Assembly (NCBI GenBank): GCA_945271245.1
Contig: CALYPF010000010.1
Span: 1-40,055, forward strand
Source of the DNA: an uncultured Enterobacteriaceae bacterium
Lineage (GTDB): Bacteria > Pseudomonadota > Gammaproteobacteria > Enterobacterales > Enterobacteriaceae
DNA: 40,055 nucleotides
Direction of reading: 5' to 3'
This document shows positions 22,317 through 32,111 of the stretch, piece by piece. Position 1 is the first letter of the stretch, and each line of letters opens with the position of its first letter. The notes beneath the pieces are model-generated. The model saw only the letters and a list, made by a program, of their open reading frames with translations. It was not told where the DNA came from and did no database searches. Made by a program: the position numbers and the translations under genes.

Positions 22317-23636
22317 GTGCAACAGATAGCCCGCTCTGTCGCTCTGGCATTTAATAATTTGCCTCGACCCCACCGCGTGATGCTAGGGTCGCTTACCGTT
22401 CTTACCCTGGCAGTCGCCGTATGGCGACCCTACGTTTATCACCCTGAAGCTTCGCCGATTGTGAAGAGTATTGAGCTTGGGAAAAATGATATGCGTTCCT
22501 TGCTTCCTGAGGCCAGTGAGCCAATCGATCAGGGTGTTCAGGAAGACGAAGCGATTCCCCAGGACGAACTTGATGATAAAGTTGCTCCTGACACTGGCCT
22601 ACACGAATATATCGTGTCCACTGGCGATACGCTTAGCAGTATCCTGAATCAGTATGGTATCGATATGGGCGAAATTGGGCTGCTTGCCCAGGTCGACAGG
22701 GATTTGCGTAACCTAAAAATAGGGCAACAGCTCTCCTGGACGCTGACTAATGATGGCGATTTAAAAAGCCTGACCTGGGAAATGTCTCGCCGTGAAACCC
22801 GCTCCTATGTTCGTGCGGGAGATACTTTTCGGATGACGCGGGAAACGCAGCAGGGTGACTGGGTGAATAGCCTGATTAAAGGCACTGTCGGCGGAAGTTT
22901 TGTTTCCAGCGCTCGCGACGTTGGCCTGACGCGTACAGAAATTAACGCGGTAATTAAAGCTATGCAGTGGCAAATGGATTTCCGCAAACTTAAAAAAGGC
23001 GATGAATTTGCGGTACTGATGTCCCGCGAAATGTTGGATGGCAAGCGCGAGCAAAGCCAGTTACTGGGTGTACGTATTCGTGCCAGTGGCAAAAATTACT
23101 ATGGAATACGCGCCGAAGATGGTAAATTTTACGATCGCAGTGGCTCCGGGCTGGCAAAAGGCTTTTTACGTTTTCCAACCCAGCGTCAGTTTCGGGTATC
23201 GTCAAACTTTAACCCGCGCCGGCAGAATCCAGTTACAGGGCGTATCGCGCCGCATCGCGGCGTAGATTTTGCCATGCCTCAGGGAACGCCTGTTATGGCG
23301 GTGGGCGATGGCGAGGTTGTTATCGCTAAACGTAGCGGTGCAGCGGGATATTACATTGCAATCCGCCACGGACGTTCTTATACAACGCGCTATATGCATT
23401 TGAAAAAACTGTTAGTTAAGCCGGGGCAGAAAGTGAAACGGGGTGAACGTATTGCGCTTTCCGGCAATACAGGGCGCTCTACCGGCCCGCATTTGCATTA
23501 TGAAGTGTGGATTAACCAGCAGGCGGTAAACCCATTAACAGCCAAACTTCCGCGTTCTGAAGGCTTAGCCGGTAAAGATCGCCGTGAATATCTGGCTCAG
23601 GTGAAGGACGTTATGCCGCAGCTGCGTTTGGACTAA
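22317..23636 (+). CDS. mepM: Murein DD-endopeptidase MepM
   Basis: Peptidoglycan hydrolase that cuts meso-DAP–D-Ala cross-links so that new wall can be inserted. The 439 residues compare with 440 in E. coli, using the same GTG start. Order: a membrane anchor near residues 20–37, a LysM domain (HEYIVSTGDTLSSILNQYGI near 96–115), a linker domain, then the M23 metallopeptidase with HRGVDFAMPQGTP and GRSTGPHLHYEVW as zinc-binding motifs. It begins 15 bases after znuA, and a strong terminator follows. Confidence 0.97.
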   Translation: MQQIARSVALAFNNLPRPHRVMLGSLTVLTLAVAVWRPYVYHPEASPIVKSIELGKNDMRSLLPEASEPIDQGVQEDEAIPQDELDDKVAPDTGLHEYIVSTGDTLSSILNQYGIDMGEIGLLAQVDRDLRNLKIGQQLSWTLTNDGDLKSLTWEMSRRETRSYVRAGDTFRMTRETQQGDWVNSLIKGTVGGSFVSSARDVGLTRTEINAVIKAMQWQMDFRKLKKGDEFAVLMSREMLDGKREQSQLLGVRIRASGKNYYGIRAEDGKFYDRSGSGLAKGFLRFPTQRQFRVSSNFNPRRQNPVTGRIAPHRGVDFAMPQGTPVMAVGDGEVVIAKRSGAAGYYIAIRHGRSYTTRYMHLKKLLVKPGQKVKRGERIALSGNTGRSTGPHLHYEVWINQQAVNPLTAKLPRSEGLAGKDRREYLAQVKDVMPQLRLD

Positions 23637-23649
23637 CCTTTGATAAATG

Positions 23650-23680
23650 AAAAGCCGGTCTTCAAGGCCGGCTTTTCTTT
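23650..23680 (+). terminator. Intrinsic terminator after mepM
   Basis: AAAAGCCGG and CCGGCTTTT pair over nine bases around a nine-base loop, followed by CTTTTTC. A clear intrinsic terminator 14 bases past the mepM stop. Confidence 0.9.
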
Positions 23681-23748
23681 TTCTTAGATTGGGTAAACGC
23701 TAAAATAATAACGAAGAAGTAATAACCTTTGGCGGTGGCTTATACTGC

Positions 23749-24726
23749 ATGGAAAAAGAAACAACCTCAAAAAGCGAATTTATCCCCAGGTTTCAAAACG
23801 CCTTTTTACATCCTCGTTATTGGGGTTCCTGGCTAGGAGTTATTGCATTTGCCGGGCTGGCGCTCACGCCGCCCGCGGTGAGGGATCCTTTGCTTGGCGC
23901 TATTGGCCGTGTTGCAGGTAAAGTAGCGAAAAGCGCGCGTCGTCGGGCGCGTATTAACTTATTGTATTGCTTCCCTGAGATGGCGGAACCGCAGCGTGAA
24001 GCGATCATTGATGGAATGTTTACTACGGCGCCGCAGGCGATGGCATTGATGGCTGAGCTTGGCGTGCGAAACCCACAGCGGGTGATGAAACGCGTGCGCT
24101 GGCACGGTAAGCCTATCATTGATGAGCTCTGTGCCCAAAACGAGCGCGTAATTTTCCTTGTGCCTCACGGTTGGGCTGTCGATATCCCTGCTATGCTGAT
24201 GGCCGCTGGCGGTCAGAAAATGGCAGCGATGTTTCACAATCAGGGTAACATGCTATTTGATTATATCTGGAACCGCGTTCGCCGCCGCTTTGGTGGTCGT
24301 ATGCATGCCCGTAATGATGGTATCAAGCCGTTTATTAGCTCGGTGCGACAGGGCTACTGGGGATATTATCTCCCGGATCAGGATCACGGCGCTGAGCATA
24401 GCGAGTTTGTGGATTTTTTCGGCACCTATAAAGCGACGCTGCCCGCTATTGGGCGCCTTATGAAAGTCTGCCGGGCGCGCGTGGTGCCTCTTTTTCCTGT
24501 CTATAATGGAAAAACACACTGTCTGGATATTTATGTACGCCCGCCGATGGATGATTTAGCGCAGGCGGATGATAATACTATTGCGCGCCGAATGAATGAA
24601 GAGGTTGAGATTTTCGTGGGGCCGCATCCTGAGCAATACACATGGATTTTGAAGCTATTGAAAACGCGGCTTAAGGGAGAAATACAGCCTTATAAGCGAA
24701 ATGATTTGTGGCCTAAGGATAAATAA
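23749..24726 (+). CDS. lpxM: Lipid A myristoyltransferase LpxM
   Basis: Inner-membrane acyltransferase adding the final (myristoyl) chain to Kdo2-lauroyl-lipid IV-A. Length is 325 residues (E. coli 323). The HX4D catalytic motif is HGWAVD at 140–145, and the family stretch [12 protein letters not shown] is present near 200. It has an N-terminal hydrophobic anchor (residues 26–41). It has its own upstream region after the mepM terminator. Confidence 0.97.
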   Translation: MEKETTSKSEFIPRFQNAFLHPRYWGSWLGVIAFAGLALTPPAVRDPLLGAIGRVAGKVAKSARRRARINLLYCFPEMAEPQREAIIDGMFTTAPQAMALMAELGVRNPQRVMKRVRWHGKPIIDELCAQNERVIFLVPHGWAVDIPAMLMAAGGQKMAAMFHNQGNMLFDYIWNRVRRRFGGRMHARNDGIKPFISSVRQGYWGYYLPDQDHGAEHSEFVDFFGTYKATLPAIGRLMKVCRARVVPLFPVYNGKTHCLDIYVRPPMDDLAQADDNTIARRMNEEVEIFVGPHPEQYTWILKLLKTRLKGEIQPYKRNDLWPKDK

Positions 24727-24732
24727 CCAGAA

Positions 24733-24752
24733 CGCGCCTCATATGAGGCGCG
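24733..24752. terminator. Perfect 20-base palindrome after lpxM
   Basis: CGCGCCTCAT and ATGAGGCGCG form an uninterrupted palindrome seven bases past the lpxM stop. As RNA it gives a strong stem with a tight turn. The downstream CTAATTTAATT is T-containing but not a clean run, so it is a moderate terminator candidate. Confidence 0.5.
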
Positions 24753-25473
24753 CTAATTTAATTCTCAAGCGCAGAGAAATATAGAATAAAACGGCGCTGG
24801 TTTATTTATAATAATCAGACAAGATGTCTGTCTACTTAGAGATTCTGTTAAAGAAGGGGAATAATAAATATTTTTTCCTAAATTCTCTTTTCTGGAAAGT
24901 CTTAGGGTTGCTAATTATTTAAAATAACCACTGGCAGATGTTTTAAGCTGAAACGTTTTCTCTTCCCGGTGAAGAAGACGGCGGCAACTGCATAGATGTC
25001 ATTCAAAATGACACTTTGTTCATGCAGTCATATCTATGGCTGCGTTTTAAGCAGTGATTCGCGTTGAATGTCCCATGAAAGAAGATGTTATGAGAAAATT
25101 AGTTAATAATATATTTGAAATACAGAGTGTAAAATACTGGAATACCTTCTCCATGCGGGAGAAATAAACATTTTAGCGCTGAGGTAATAACGTAAAAGAT
25201 AACTTATGCGCGTAACATTTTATATATTTCGAATTCTTTCAGACTGATTAACCTATCATTTATCAGGTAAGCATTTTGATCTGTATTAATGTACGCTAAG
25301 CATTAATGAGTGAGAGTTTAAATAAGAGAGTTTTATTTGGTATTTTCGCCTGCATTAAGAGGGTGAACTCAGCTTTTCGCTTCAGTATGCGAGGCAGAAT
25401 TTAGGAGAAATAATGGTTTTATATATCAGTTTTATCTGTAGATATAAAATTTACCATGCGTGCCAACAATGGA
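24753..25473. other. Long AT-rich non-coding region between lpxM and pykA
   Basis: About 720 bases with no convincing gene on either strand, between two convergent genes. The sequence is markedly AT-rich. A short frame at 25075–25167 (30 codons) lacks a ribosome site and was not called. Several small imperfect inverted repeats exist but no recognised small RNA. It could be the scar of a lost gene or of a mobile insertion. Confidence 0.45.
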
Positions 25474-25501
25474 ATTAAAAACCGTCTGACATTTCAGACG
25501 G
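25474..25501 (-). terminator. pykA: Intrinsic terminator of pykA
   Basis: On the minus strand CCGTCTGA–AATG–TCAGACGG forms an eight-pair stem followed by TTTTTAATT. It starts 28 bases past the pykA stop. Confidence 0.9.
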
Positions 25502-25528
25502 CGGATTACGCATGAACGTTATTAGTTT

Positions 25529-26971
25529 CTATTCAACGGTTAATAAACGGACTGTATTGGTACTGCCAATGGTGCTCATTACATCTCCCTGAGTCACGAT
25601 AACACGATCGCCTGGCATCAGGTAGCCCTTGTCGCGCAGGCGGTTTACTGCATCCTGGGCCGCTGCAACGCCATCGTTTTCGCTATCGAAATAAACGGGG
25701 GTGACACCGCGGTATAGCGCAGTAAGATTCAGAGTGCGTTCATGTCGTGACATCGCGAAAATCGGGAGGCCGGAACTGATACGCGAAGTCATTAAAGCGG
25801 TACGTCCGGATTCTGTCATCGTAATAATCGCGGTAACGTCTCGCGTATGATTTGCAGCATACATGGCAGACATTGCAATCGCCTCTTCTACATTATCGAA
25901 CTGGATATCAAGGCGGTGCTTAGAGACATTAAGACTGGGGATTTTTTCTGCGCCCAGACAAACGCGCGCCATTGCTGAGACGGTTTCTGAAGGATATTGT
26001 CCGGCGGCAGTTTCCGCTGAAAGCATGACGGCATCTGAACCATCAAGTACGGCGTTGGCCACGTCCATGACCTCTGCGCGCGTGGGCATTGGGTTGGTAA
26101 TCATTGACTCCATCATCTGCGTGGCGGTAATCACTGCGCGGTTCAGACGTCTTGCGCGCCGGATAAGGTTTTTTTGTATACCCACCAGTTCTGGATCGCC
26201 AATTTCTACGCCCAGGTCGCCGCGGGCGACCATCACCACATCCGATGCGAGAATAATATCGTCCATAGCCTCATCGCTGGCGACGGCTTCAGCTCGTTCA
26301 ACCTTGGCGACAATATGCGCATCGCAGCCGGCATCGCGGGCGAGTCGGCGAGCGTAATTAAGATCTTCACCACAGCGTGGGAAGGAAACGGCCAGATAGT
26401 CCACGCCTATTTTCGCTGCAGTAAGAATATCGGCTTTATCTTTTTCAGTCAGCGCCTCGGCAGAAAGACCGCCGCCAAGTTTATTAATCCCTTTATTATT
26501 AGAAAGCGGACCGCCGACGGTGACTTCGGTAAATACCTTCATCCCCTGAACGTCAAGCACCTTTAACTGAACGCGCCCATCGTCAAGGAGTAAAATATCG
26601 CCGGGTACGACATCTGCAGGTAACCCTTTGTAATCAATACCAACCTTTTCTTTATCGCCTTCACCTTTTTCAAGATTGGCATCCAGCAAAAATTTATCGC
26701 CAATGTTTAAAAAGACTTTCCCTTCTTTAAATGTGGATACCCGAATTTTTGGTCCTTGAAGATCGCCTAAGATAGCAACGTGGCGACCTAATTTTGCCGC
26801 GATTTCACGAACTTTGTTTGCCCGAGCGAGATGGTCTTCGGCTGAACCGTGTGAAAAGTTCATACGAACCACATTAGCGCCTGCGGCAATAACCTTTTCA
26901 AGGTTATTATCGCGATCGGTCGCCGGGCCGAGGGTGGTTACGATTTTCGTTCTGCGTAGCCGTCTTGACAT
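25529..26971 (-). CDS. pykA: Pyruvate kinase II PykA
   Basis: Converts phosphoenolpyruvate and ADP to pyruvate and ATP. I chose the ATG at 26971 because the product then begins [18 protein letters not shown] and has 480 residues, as in E. coli PykA. An upstream extension of 26 codons is open but not conserved-looking. Signatures include NFSHG near residue 39 and ATQMMESM in the active site. It is the AMP-activated type II isozyme by resemblance. Just upstream lies the relic of hexR, which in E. coli is a full gene in the same direction. Confidence 0.97.
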   Translation of the reverse strand: MSRRLRRTKIVTTLGPATDRDNNLEKVIAAGANVVRMNFSHGSAEDHLARANKVREIAAKLGRHVAILGDLQGPKIRVSTFKEGKVFLNIGDKFLLDANLEKGEGDKEKVGIDYKGLPADVVPGDILLLDDGRVQLKVLDVQGMKVFTEVTVGGPLSNNKGINKLGGGLSAEALTEKDKADILTAAKIGVDYLAVSFPRCGEDLNYARRLARDAGCDAHIVAKVERAEAVASDEAMDDIILASDVVMVARGDLGVEIGDPELVGIQKNLIRRARRLNRAVITATQMMESMITNPMPTRAEVMDVANAVLDGSDAVMLSAETAAGQYPSETVSAMARVCLGAEKIPSLNVSKHRLDIQFDNVEEAIAMSAMYAANHTRDVTAIITMTESGRTALMTSRISSGLPIFAMSRHERTLNLTALYRGVTPVYFDSENDGVAAAQDAVNRLRDKGYLMPGDRVIVTQGDVMSTIGSTNTVRLLTVE

Positions 26972-27078
26972 TGAATACTCCATTGGCTGAAACATTTCAG
27001 GCGTGTGGGAAGAGGCGTATATGAATAGTGCCCCACGACTTACTGACAAGGTAACTTAACGTATGCATGAGTTACAGT

Positions 27079-27138
27079 TTTTCTATCAAAGCGCGATTCA
27101 GCAAGCGCTTCTTTGACTCGCTTCAAGTTATTCCTGAA
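27079..27138 (-). pseudogene. hexR: Relic of hexR (RpiR-family repressor), C-terminal 20 codons
   Basis: One minus-strand frame reads FRNNLKRVKEALAESRFDRK, which matches the end of E. coli HexR (…KFRDNLKRVKEALKESRFDK…). Immediately upstream in frame are three stops (TGA TAA TAA at 27139–27147), and the usual HexR end is lost as the frame runs on. The piece lies exactly where the hexR 3' end belongs, next to the pykA start and on the same strand. HexR is about 289 residues, but only about 330 bases remain between this relic and zwf and they show no similarity to it. The gene has therefore been removed by deletion and decay. Confidence 0.78.
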
Positions 27139-27469
27139 TTATTATCAGTGCGTCTTACGAGACGTGATCGAGCTAATATTCTTGCCCGGTCTCGTGGCTA
27201 AGTGAAAGGGCCGATCGTTTCATTAAAGGTAAACTGGGCAGGGCAGATATTAACGAAATCGCTACAAAGACGGTATTATGCGCGAGCATAATGACGGGTG
27301 GAAACACGTTATAAAGTATACAAAGACGGCGCCCGTGCGCCAGAATCTCGGTTTCTGTACCAAACGGCACGCGCTGTATTCCGATTCTGATACAAAATGA
27401 AGTACAGTGCTGCCAACAAAATGATAATTCAGCCCGGGGAATCGGGGCTGTGGCAACGAGGAGAATAAC
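27139..27469. other. zwf upstream region, where most of hexR is missing
   Basis: About 330 bases between the hexR relic and zwf. In relatives this interval would hold the rest of the 870-base hexR gene and the divergent hexR/zwf promoters. The minus-strand frames here do not resemble HexR, including its N-terminal helix-turn-helix. It presumably contains the zwf promoter, but I could not place it confidently or see a clear HexR operator. Confidence 0.55.
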
Positions 27470-28945
27470 ATGGCGCAAACGCAAACCTCGCAGGCGTGCG
27501 ATCTGGTCATTTTTGGCGCAAAGGGCGATCTTGCGCGTCGGAAATTGCTGCCTTCATTGTACCAGCTTGAAAAAGCCGGCCAAATCCATCCTGACACGCG
27601 CATCATTGGCGTCGGGCGCGCCGAATGGGATAAAAAAACGTACACCGGCGTAATACGGGAAGCGTTGGAAACCTTTATGAAGGAGGAAATTGACGAAGCG
27701 CTGTGGGATAAACTTAGCGCACGGCTTGATTTCTGTAATCTGGATGTAAACGACAAAGCGGGTTTTGTTCGCCTTGGAAAACTGTTAGATCAAAAAAATC
27801 GCGTAACAATCAACTACTTTGCTATGCCGCCCAGCACCTTTGGAGCCATTTGCAAAGGGCTGGGGAGTGCGAAATTAAATACCAAACCCGCGCGGGTGGT
27901 TATGGAAAAACCGCTGGGTACTTCGCTTGAAACCTCACAAGAAATTAACGATCAGGTAGGGGAGTTTTTTGACGAAACTCAGGTGTACCGCATCGATCAC
28001 TATTTGGGTAAAGAAACGGTATTGAATCTCCTGGCGCTGCGGTTTGCAAACTCACTGTTTGTCAATAATTGGGACAATCGCACAATCGATCACGTTGAGA
28101 TTACCGTTGCGGAAGAAGTCGGTATTGAAGGGCGGTGGGGCTATTTCGACCAGGCGGGCCAAATGCGCGATATGGTACAGAACCACTTGCTACAAATACT
28201 TTGTATGATTGCTATGGCACCGCCGTCAGATTTAACCGCCGATCATATCCGCGATGAGAAGGTTAAAGTGCTACAGGCATTACGGCGCATTGATCGCGCT
28301 AATGTGCGGGAAAAAACGGTTCGTGGTCAATATACTTCCGGCTTTGCGCAGGGGAAAAAAGTGCCGGGCTATCTTGAAGAGGAAGGGGCAAATAAGAGCA
28401 GTAGTACGGAAACATTTGTCGCGATTCGCGTCGATATTGATAATTGGCGCTGGGCCGGAGTTCCATTCTATTTGCGCACGGGAAAACGCCTGCCCGCTAA
28501 ATGTTCGGAAGTCGTGGTGTATTTTAAAAGCCCGGCGTTAAACCTGTTTAAAGAATCATGGACCGATTTGCCGAATAATAAGTTGACTATTCGTCTGCAG
28601 CCAGATGAAGGCGTGGATATTCAGATCCTGAACAAAGTGCCAGGCCTTGACCATAAACATAATTTGCAAACTACAAAGCTCGATCTGAGCTATTCAGAAA
28701 CCTTTAATCAAACGCATCTGGCTGATGCATACGAGCGCCTGCTGCTGGAAACAATGCGCGGTATTCAGGCGCTATTCGTGCGCCGGGATGAAGTAGAGGC
28801 CGCGTGGAAATGGGTTGATTCTATTACCGAAGCCTGGGCGGCCGATAACGATGCGCCTAAACCTTACCAGGCTGGCACCTGGGGGCCGGTTGCTTCTGTG
28901 GCGATGATTACCCGTGACGGACGCTCGTGGAATGAATTTGAGTAA
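27470..28945 (+). CDS. zwf: Glucose-6-phosphate 1-dehydrogenase
   Basis: Oxidises glucose 6-phosphate to 6-phosphogluconolactone with NADP, the first step into the oxidative pentose-phosphate and Entner–Doudoroff pathways. Length is 491 residues, as in E. coli. The nucleotide-binding motif is [13 protein letters not shown] at about 14–26, and the substrate and active-site motif RIDHYLGKE is at 174–182. A GAGGAG ribosome site precedes the start. In relatives it is repressed by HexR, whose gene is decayed next door. Confidence 0.98.
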   Translation: MAQTQTSQACDLVIFGAKGDLARRKLLPSLYQLEKAGQIHPDTRIIGVGRAEWDKKTYTGVIREALETFMKEEIDEALWDKLSARLDFCNLDVNDKAGFVRLGKLLDQKNRVTINYFAMPPSTFGAICKGLGSAKLNTKPARVVMEKPLGTSLETSQEINDQVGEFFDETQVYRIDHYLGKETVLNLLALRFANSLFVNNWDNRTIDHVEITVAEEVGIEGRWGYFDQAGQMRDMVQNHLLQILCMIAMAPPSDLTADHIRDEKVKVLQALRRIDRANVREKTVRGQYTSGFAQGKKVPGYLEEEGANKSSSTETFVAIRVDIDNWRWAGVPFYLRTGKRLPAKCSEVVVYFKSPALNLFKESWTDLPNNKLTIRLQPDEGVDIQILNKVPGLDHKHNLQTTKLDLSYSETFNQTHLADAYERLLLETMRGIQALFVRRDEVEAAWKWVDSITEAWAADNDAPKPYQAGTWGPVASVAMITRDGRSWNEFE

Positions 28946-29035
28946 CAGATAACCCTCTGGTATGTGATTTAACAATCATTATTTTACCGGTAACATGATC
29001 TGATTCACCCATTCGCTAATTTTTTTCTATTAAAG

Positions 29036-29068
29036 CCTCGCATTGATTCACCGGCGAGGTTTTTTTTA
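29036..29068 (+). terminator. Intrinsic terminator between zwf and edd
   Basis: CCTCGC (29036–29041) pairs with GCGAGG (29054–29059) and is followed by eight T residues. It separates zwf from edd, so edd-eda should have its own promoter in the 110 bases that follow. Confidence 0.82.
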
Positions 29069-29178
29069 TTACACTAGCTGAAGCGATTCTGCTTCTGGTA
29101 TAAAAGCATTCAGAGGTAGGTGGTAAGATTTTTATAACCTGGATTTTTGGCGGGTAGCATAAATTATAAGGAGCTTTT

Positions 29179-30990
29179 ATGAACTCAATATTGTTACGCG
29201 TAACAAACCGTATTATTGAACGTTCGCGCGCAACGCGGAAAGCCTACCTGGCAAGAATTGAGGCGGCCAAGGGTAATACCGTACACCGTGCGGAACTGGC
29301 CTGCGGCAATTTGGCTCACGGTTTTGCCGCCTGCCAGCAGGAAGATAAAGCGGGGCTGAAAAGCATGCTGCGCAATAATATCGGTATCATTACGGCTTAT
29401 AACGATATGCTATCTGCGCATCAGCCTTATGAAAACTATCCCGGCTTAATCCGTGAAGCGCTGCATTCAGTTGGCGCAATTGGTCAGGTGGCCGGGGGAG
29501 TGCCGGCAATGTGCGACGGCGTGACGCAGGGGCAAGACGGCATGGAGCTATCGCTGCTGAGCCGTGAAGTGATTGCCATGTCTGCGGCCATTGGACTATC
29601 TCATAATATGTTTGACGGCGCGCTTTATCTCGGCGTATGCGACAAAATAGTCCCTGGGCTCATGATGGCGGCGCTTTCTTTTGGCCATCTTCCCGCCGTG
29701 TTTATTCCATCTGGCCCCATGACCAGCGGATTGCCAAACAAAGAAAAAGTACGTATCCGACAACTTTATGCCGAGGGCAAAGTTGACCGACGGGCGCTAC
29801 TGGACGCAGAAGCCGCCTCCTATCATGAACCCGGTACCTGTACGTTTTACGGCACTGCGAATACCAATCAAATGGTGATTGAGTTTATGGGAATGCAGCT
29901 TCCCGGCTCCTCATTCATACATCCGGGAACCCCGTTACGCGAAGCCTTAACCGCCGCCGCGGCGCGTCAGGTTACCCGTCTAACGGGGAATGGCACAGAA
30001 TGGATGCCATCCGGTAAGCTGTTTGACGAGAAGGTCGTTGTCAATGGCATGGTGGCTTTACTGGCAACCGGCGGGTCGACGAACCATACGATGCATTTGG
30101 TCGCGATGGCGCGGGCGGCCGGCATTGTGATTAATTGGGATGACTTTTCTGAACTGTCAGAGGCAGTGCCGCTATTAGCGCGTCTGTACCCGAACGGACC
30201 AGCGGATATCAATTACTTCCAGGCGGCTGGTGGCGTACCGATATTAATGCGCGAACTGCTGCAAGGCGGCCTGTTGCATGAAGACGTGAATACCGTTGTT
30301 GGTTTTGGTTTACGGCGTTATACCAAAGAGCCGTGGTTAAATAACGGTGTACTGGACTGGCGCGAAGGCTCAGAAAAATCGCTGGATGAAGACGTTATTG
30401 CATCACTGAAGACGCCGTTTTCACCGCATGGGGGAACAAAAGTACTCAGTGGTAATCTGGGGCGTGCAGTGATGAAAACGTCTGCGGTGCCAGTGGAGAA
30501 CCAGATTATCGAGGCGCCCGCCGTCGTATTTGAAAGCCAGCATGATGTGGTACCTGCGTTCGAAGCCGGTCTGCTCGACCGTGACTGTGTGGTGGTAGTG
30601 CGTCATCAAGGACCAAAAGCGAACGGTATGCCGGAATTGCATAAACTGATGCCGCCGCTTGGTGTATTATTGGACCGTTGTTTCAAAATTGCATTAGTTA
30701 CCGATGGCCGCCTGTCTGGCGCTTCGGGCAAAGTGCCTTCCGCTATTCACGTCACGCCGGAGGCCTATGATAATGGGCTGCTGGCGAAAGTACGCGATGG
30801 CGATATTATTCGCGTTAACGGGCAGACTGGAGAGCTGGCGTTACTGGTTGATGACGCTGAACTTGCCGCGCGTGACGCTTATCATCCGGATCTGAGCGCG
30901 CAGCGCTCGGGAACGGGGCGAGAGTTGTTCAGCGCGCTGCGTGAAGAACTGTCCGGCGCGGAGCAGGGGGCGACCTGTATTACTTTTTAA
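29179..30990 (+). CDS. edd: 6-Phosphogluconate dehydratase Edd
   Basis: Dehydrates 6-phosphogluconate to 2-keto-3-deoxy-6-phosphogluconate, the first committed Entner–Doudoroff step. The 603 residues match E. coli. It belongs to the iron–sulfur IlvD/Edd family; conserved parts include [41 protein letters not shown] and [19 protein letters not shown] clear AAGGAG site precedes the ATG. eda follows after 50 bases. Confidence 0.98.
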   Translation: MNSILLRVTNRIIERSRATRKAYLARIEAAKGNTVHRAELACGNLAHGFAACQQEDKAGLKSMLRNNIGIITAYNDMLSAHQPYENYPGLIREALHSVGAIGQVAGGVPAMCDGVTQGQDGMELSLLSREVIAMSAAIGLSHNMFDGALYLGVCDKIVPGLMMAALSFGHLPAVFIPSGPMTSGLPNKEKVRIRQLYAEGKVDRRALLDAEAASYHEPGTCTFYGTANTNQMVIEFMGMQLPGSSFIHPGTPLREALTAAAARQVTRLTGNGTEWMPSGKLFDEKVVVNGMVALLATGGSTNHTMHLVAMARAAGIVINWDDFSELSEAVPLLARLYPNGPADINYFQAAGGVPILMRELLQGGLLHEDVNTVVGFGLRRYTKEPWLNNGVLDWREGSEKSLDEDVIASLKTPFSPHGGTKVLSGNLGRAVMKTSAVPVENQIIEAPAVVFESQHDVVPAFEAGLLDRDCVVVVRHQGPKANGMPELHKLMPPLGVLLDRCFKIALVTDGRLSGASGKVPSAIHVTPEAYDNGLLAKVRDGDIIRVNGQTGELALLVDDAELAARDAYHPDLSAQRSGTGRELFSALREELSGAEQGATCITF

Positions 30991-31040
30991 ATTTCGTCCA
31001 GGCGAAATGACGGATATATTGTTACGGGAGAACATCTCTG

Positions 31041-31682
31041 ATGAAAAACTGGAAAACAAGCGCAGAACAGATCCTGAAATCCGGCCCGGTAGTACCGGTT
31101 ATCGTGGTAAAAAAACTGGAACATGCGGTGCCGATGGCAAAAGCGCTGATCGCTGGTGGAGTCCGAGTGCTGGAGGTGACATTGCGCACCGATTGCGCGC
31201 TGGAGGCGATTCGGCTGATCGCTAAAGAGGTGCCTGAAGCTATCGTTGGCGCAGGCACGGTCATTAACCCGCAGCAACTTGCACAAGTGGCCGAAGCGGG
31301 GGCACAGTTCGCTATTAGCCCTGGGTTGACTGAACCGCTGCTAAAAGCGGCGGTTGAGGGAAGCATTCCACTGATCCCCGGCATTAGCACCGTGTCAGAG
31401 CTGATGACCGGGATGGATTATGGGCTGCGCGAATTTAAGTTTTTCCCTGCGGAGGCTAATGGCGGTGTGAAAGCGCTGCAGGCAATTGCCGGGCCATTCC
31501 CGCAGGTTCGCTTCTGCCCGACAGGCGGGATTTCACCTGCCAACTATCGCGACTACCTGGCACTGAGCAGCGTACTGTGCATTGGCGGCTCCTGGCTAGT
31601 GCCAGTGGATGCTCTGGAATCCGGGGATTACAGCCGTATTACGCAGTTAGCTAAAGAAGCAGTTGAACGCGCTGAAAATTAA
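31041..31682 (+). CDS. eda: KDPG/KHG aldolase Eda
   Basis: Class I aldolase cutting 2-keto-3-deoxy-6-phosphogluconate to pyruvate and glyceraldehyde 3-phosphate. Length is 213 residues. The Schiff-base lysine is Lys133 in [12 protein letters not shown], and the proton-shuttling Glu45 lies in RVLEVTLRT. Second gene of the edd-eda operon, closed by a terminator. Confidence 0.98.
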   Translation: MKNWKTSAEQILKSGPVVPVIVVKKLEHAVPMAKALIAGGVRVLEVTLRTDCALEAIRLIAKEVPEAIVGAGTVINPQQLAQVAEAGAQFAISPGLTEPLLKAAVEGSIPLIPGISTVSELMTGMDYGLREFKFFPAEANGGVKALQAIAGPFPQVRFCPTGGISPANYRDYLALSSVLCIGGSWLVPVDALESGDYSRITQLAKEAVERAEN

Positions 31683-31722
31683 TGTCTTTTAAGGGCAGAT
31701 AACTCTTCGCTGTTGATAACGG

Positions 31723-31762
31723 AAATGGCGTTTAGCGAGCGATAGGCCAAACGCCATTTTAC
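31723..31762 (+). terminator. Terminator after eda
   Basis: AAATGGCGTTT (31723–31733) pairs with AAACGCCATTT (31749–31759) over eleven bases around a 15-base loop, followed by TACTTTG. It lies about 40 bases past the eda stop. Confidence 0.8.
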
Positions 31763-32066
31763 TTTGTAAAAGCTGTCCGTAAGCTTAGATTCGGTTAGCG
31801 AGAAGGCAGTAGAGCGTGCCTTGTAAAACATCATACCCGCAGGCGTCGACCCGCGCCGCCCTCTGAGGCGCTCTATCGCTAACTAAAAAACACGCGCAGT
31901 GAGCGTGACGCTGGATACCAATATCCTAATATGAATCGGATTTTATTTGTCCTTATACGACACAATCATTCCGACTTCTGTCTCAGTGAATATAGACCCT
32001 TCCCATATCGCGCCAGCCGGCTCCCTGTCTGACATAAGATATTTTAACCGGCCGTTTGCTGATGAG
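31763..32066. other. eda–yobB junction region, nothing recognised
   Basis: About 300 bases with no supported gene. A short TTG-initiated plus frame crosses the region and runs into yobB antisense, but it has no ribosome site and no recognisable protein. In E. coli this place holds purT, yebG, yebF, yebE, ptrB and exoX between eda and yobB; none is here. Confidence 0.5.
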
Positions 32067-32089
32067 GCCGCGCACTGTGAGTGCGCGGC
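32067..32089 (-). terminator. Perfect hairpin downstream of yobB
   Basis: GCCGCGCACT and AGTGCGCGGC form a ten-pair GC-rich stem with a three-base loop, 22 bases past the yobB stop on the minus strand. No T run follows on either strand, so it may stabilise the 3' end or act with Rho rather than as a classical terminator. Confidence 0.45.
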
Positions 32090-32111
32090 TAGAGTGACGG
32101 GAATGGCTCAG

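Noticed and set aside
25075-25167. A 30-codon plus-strand frame beginning MKEDVMRKL in the lpxM–pykA gap
   Set aside because: No ribosome site at proper spacing, no recognised homologue, and such short frames are common in AT-rich DNA.
29056-29076. TTTTATTACA next to the zwf terminator, similar to one half of a HexR operator
   Set aside because: The other half is only the terminator's T run; the match is not symmetrical enough to claim an operator.
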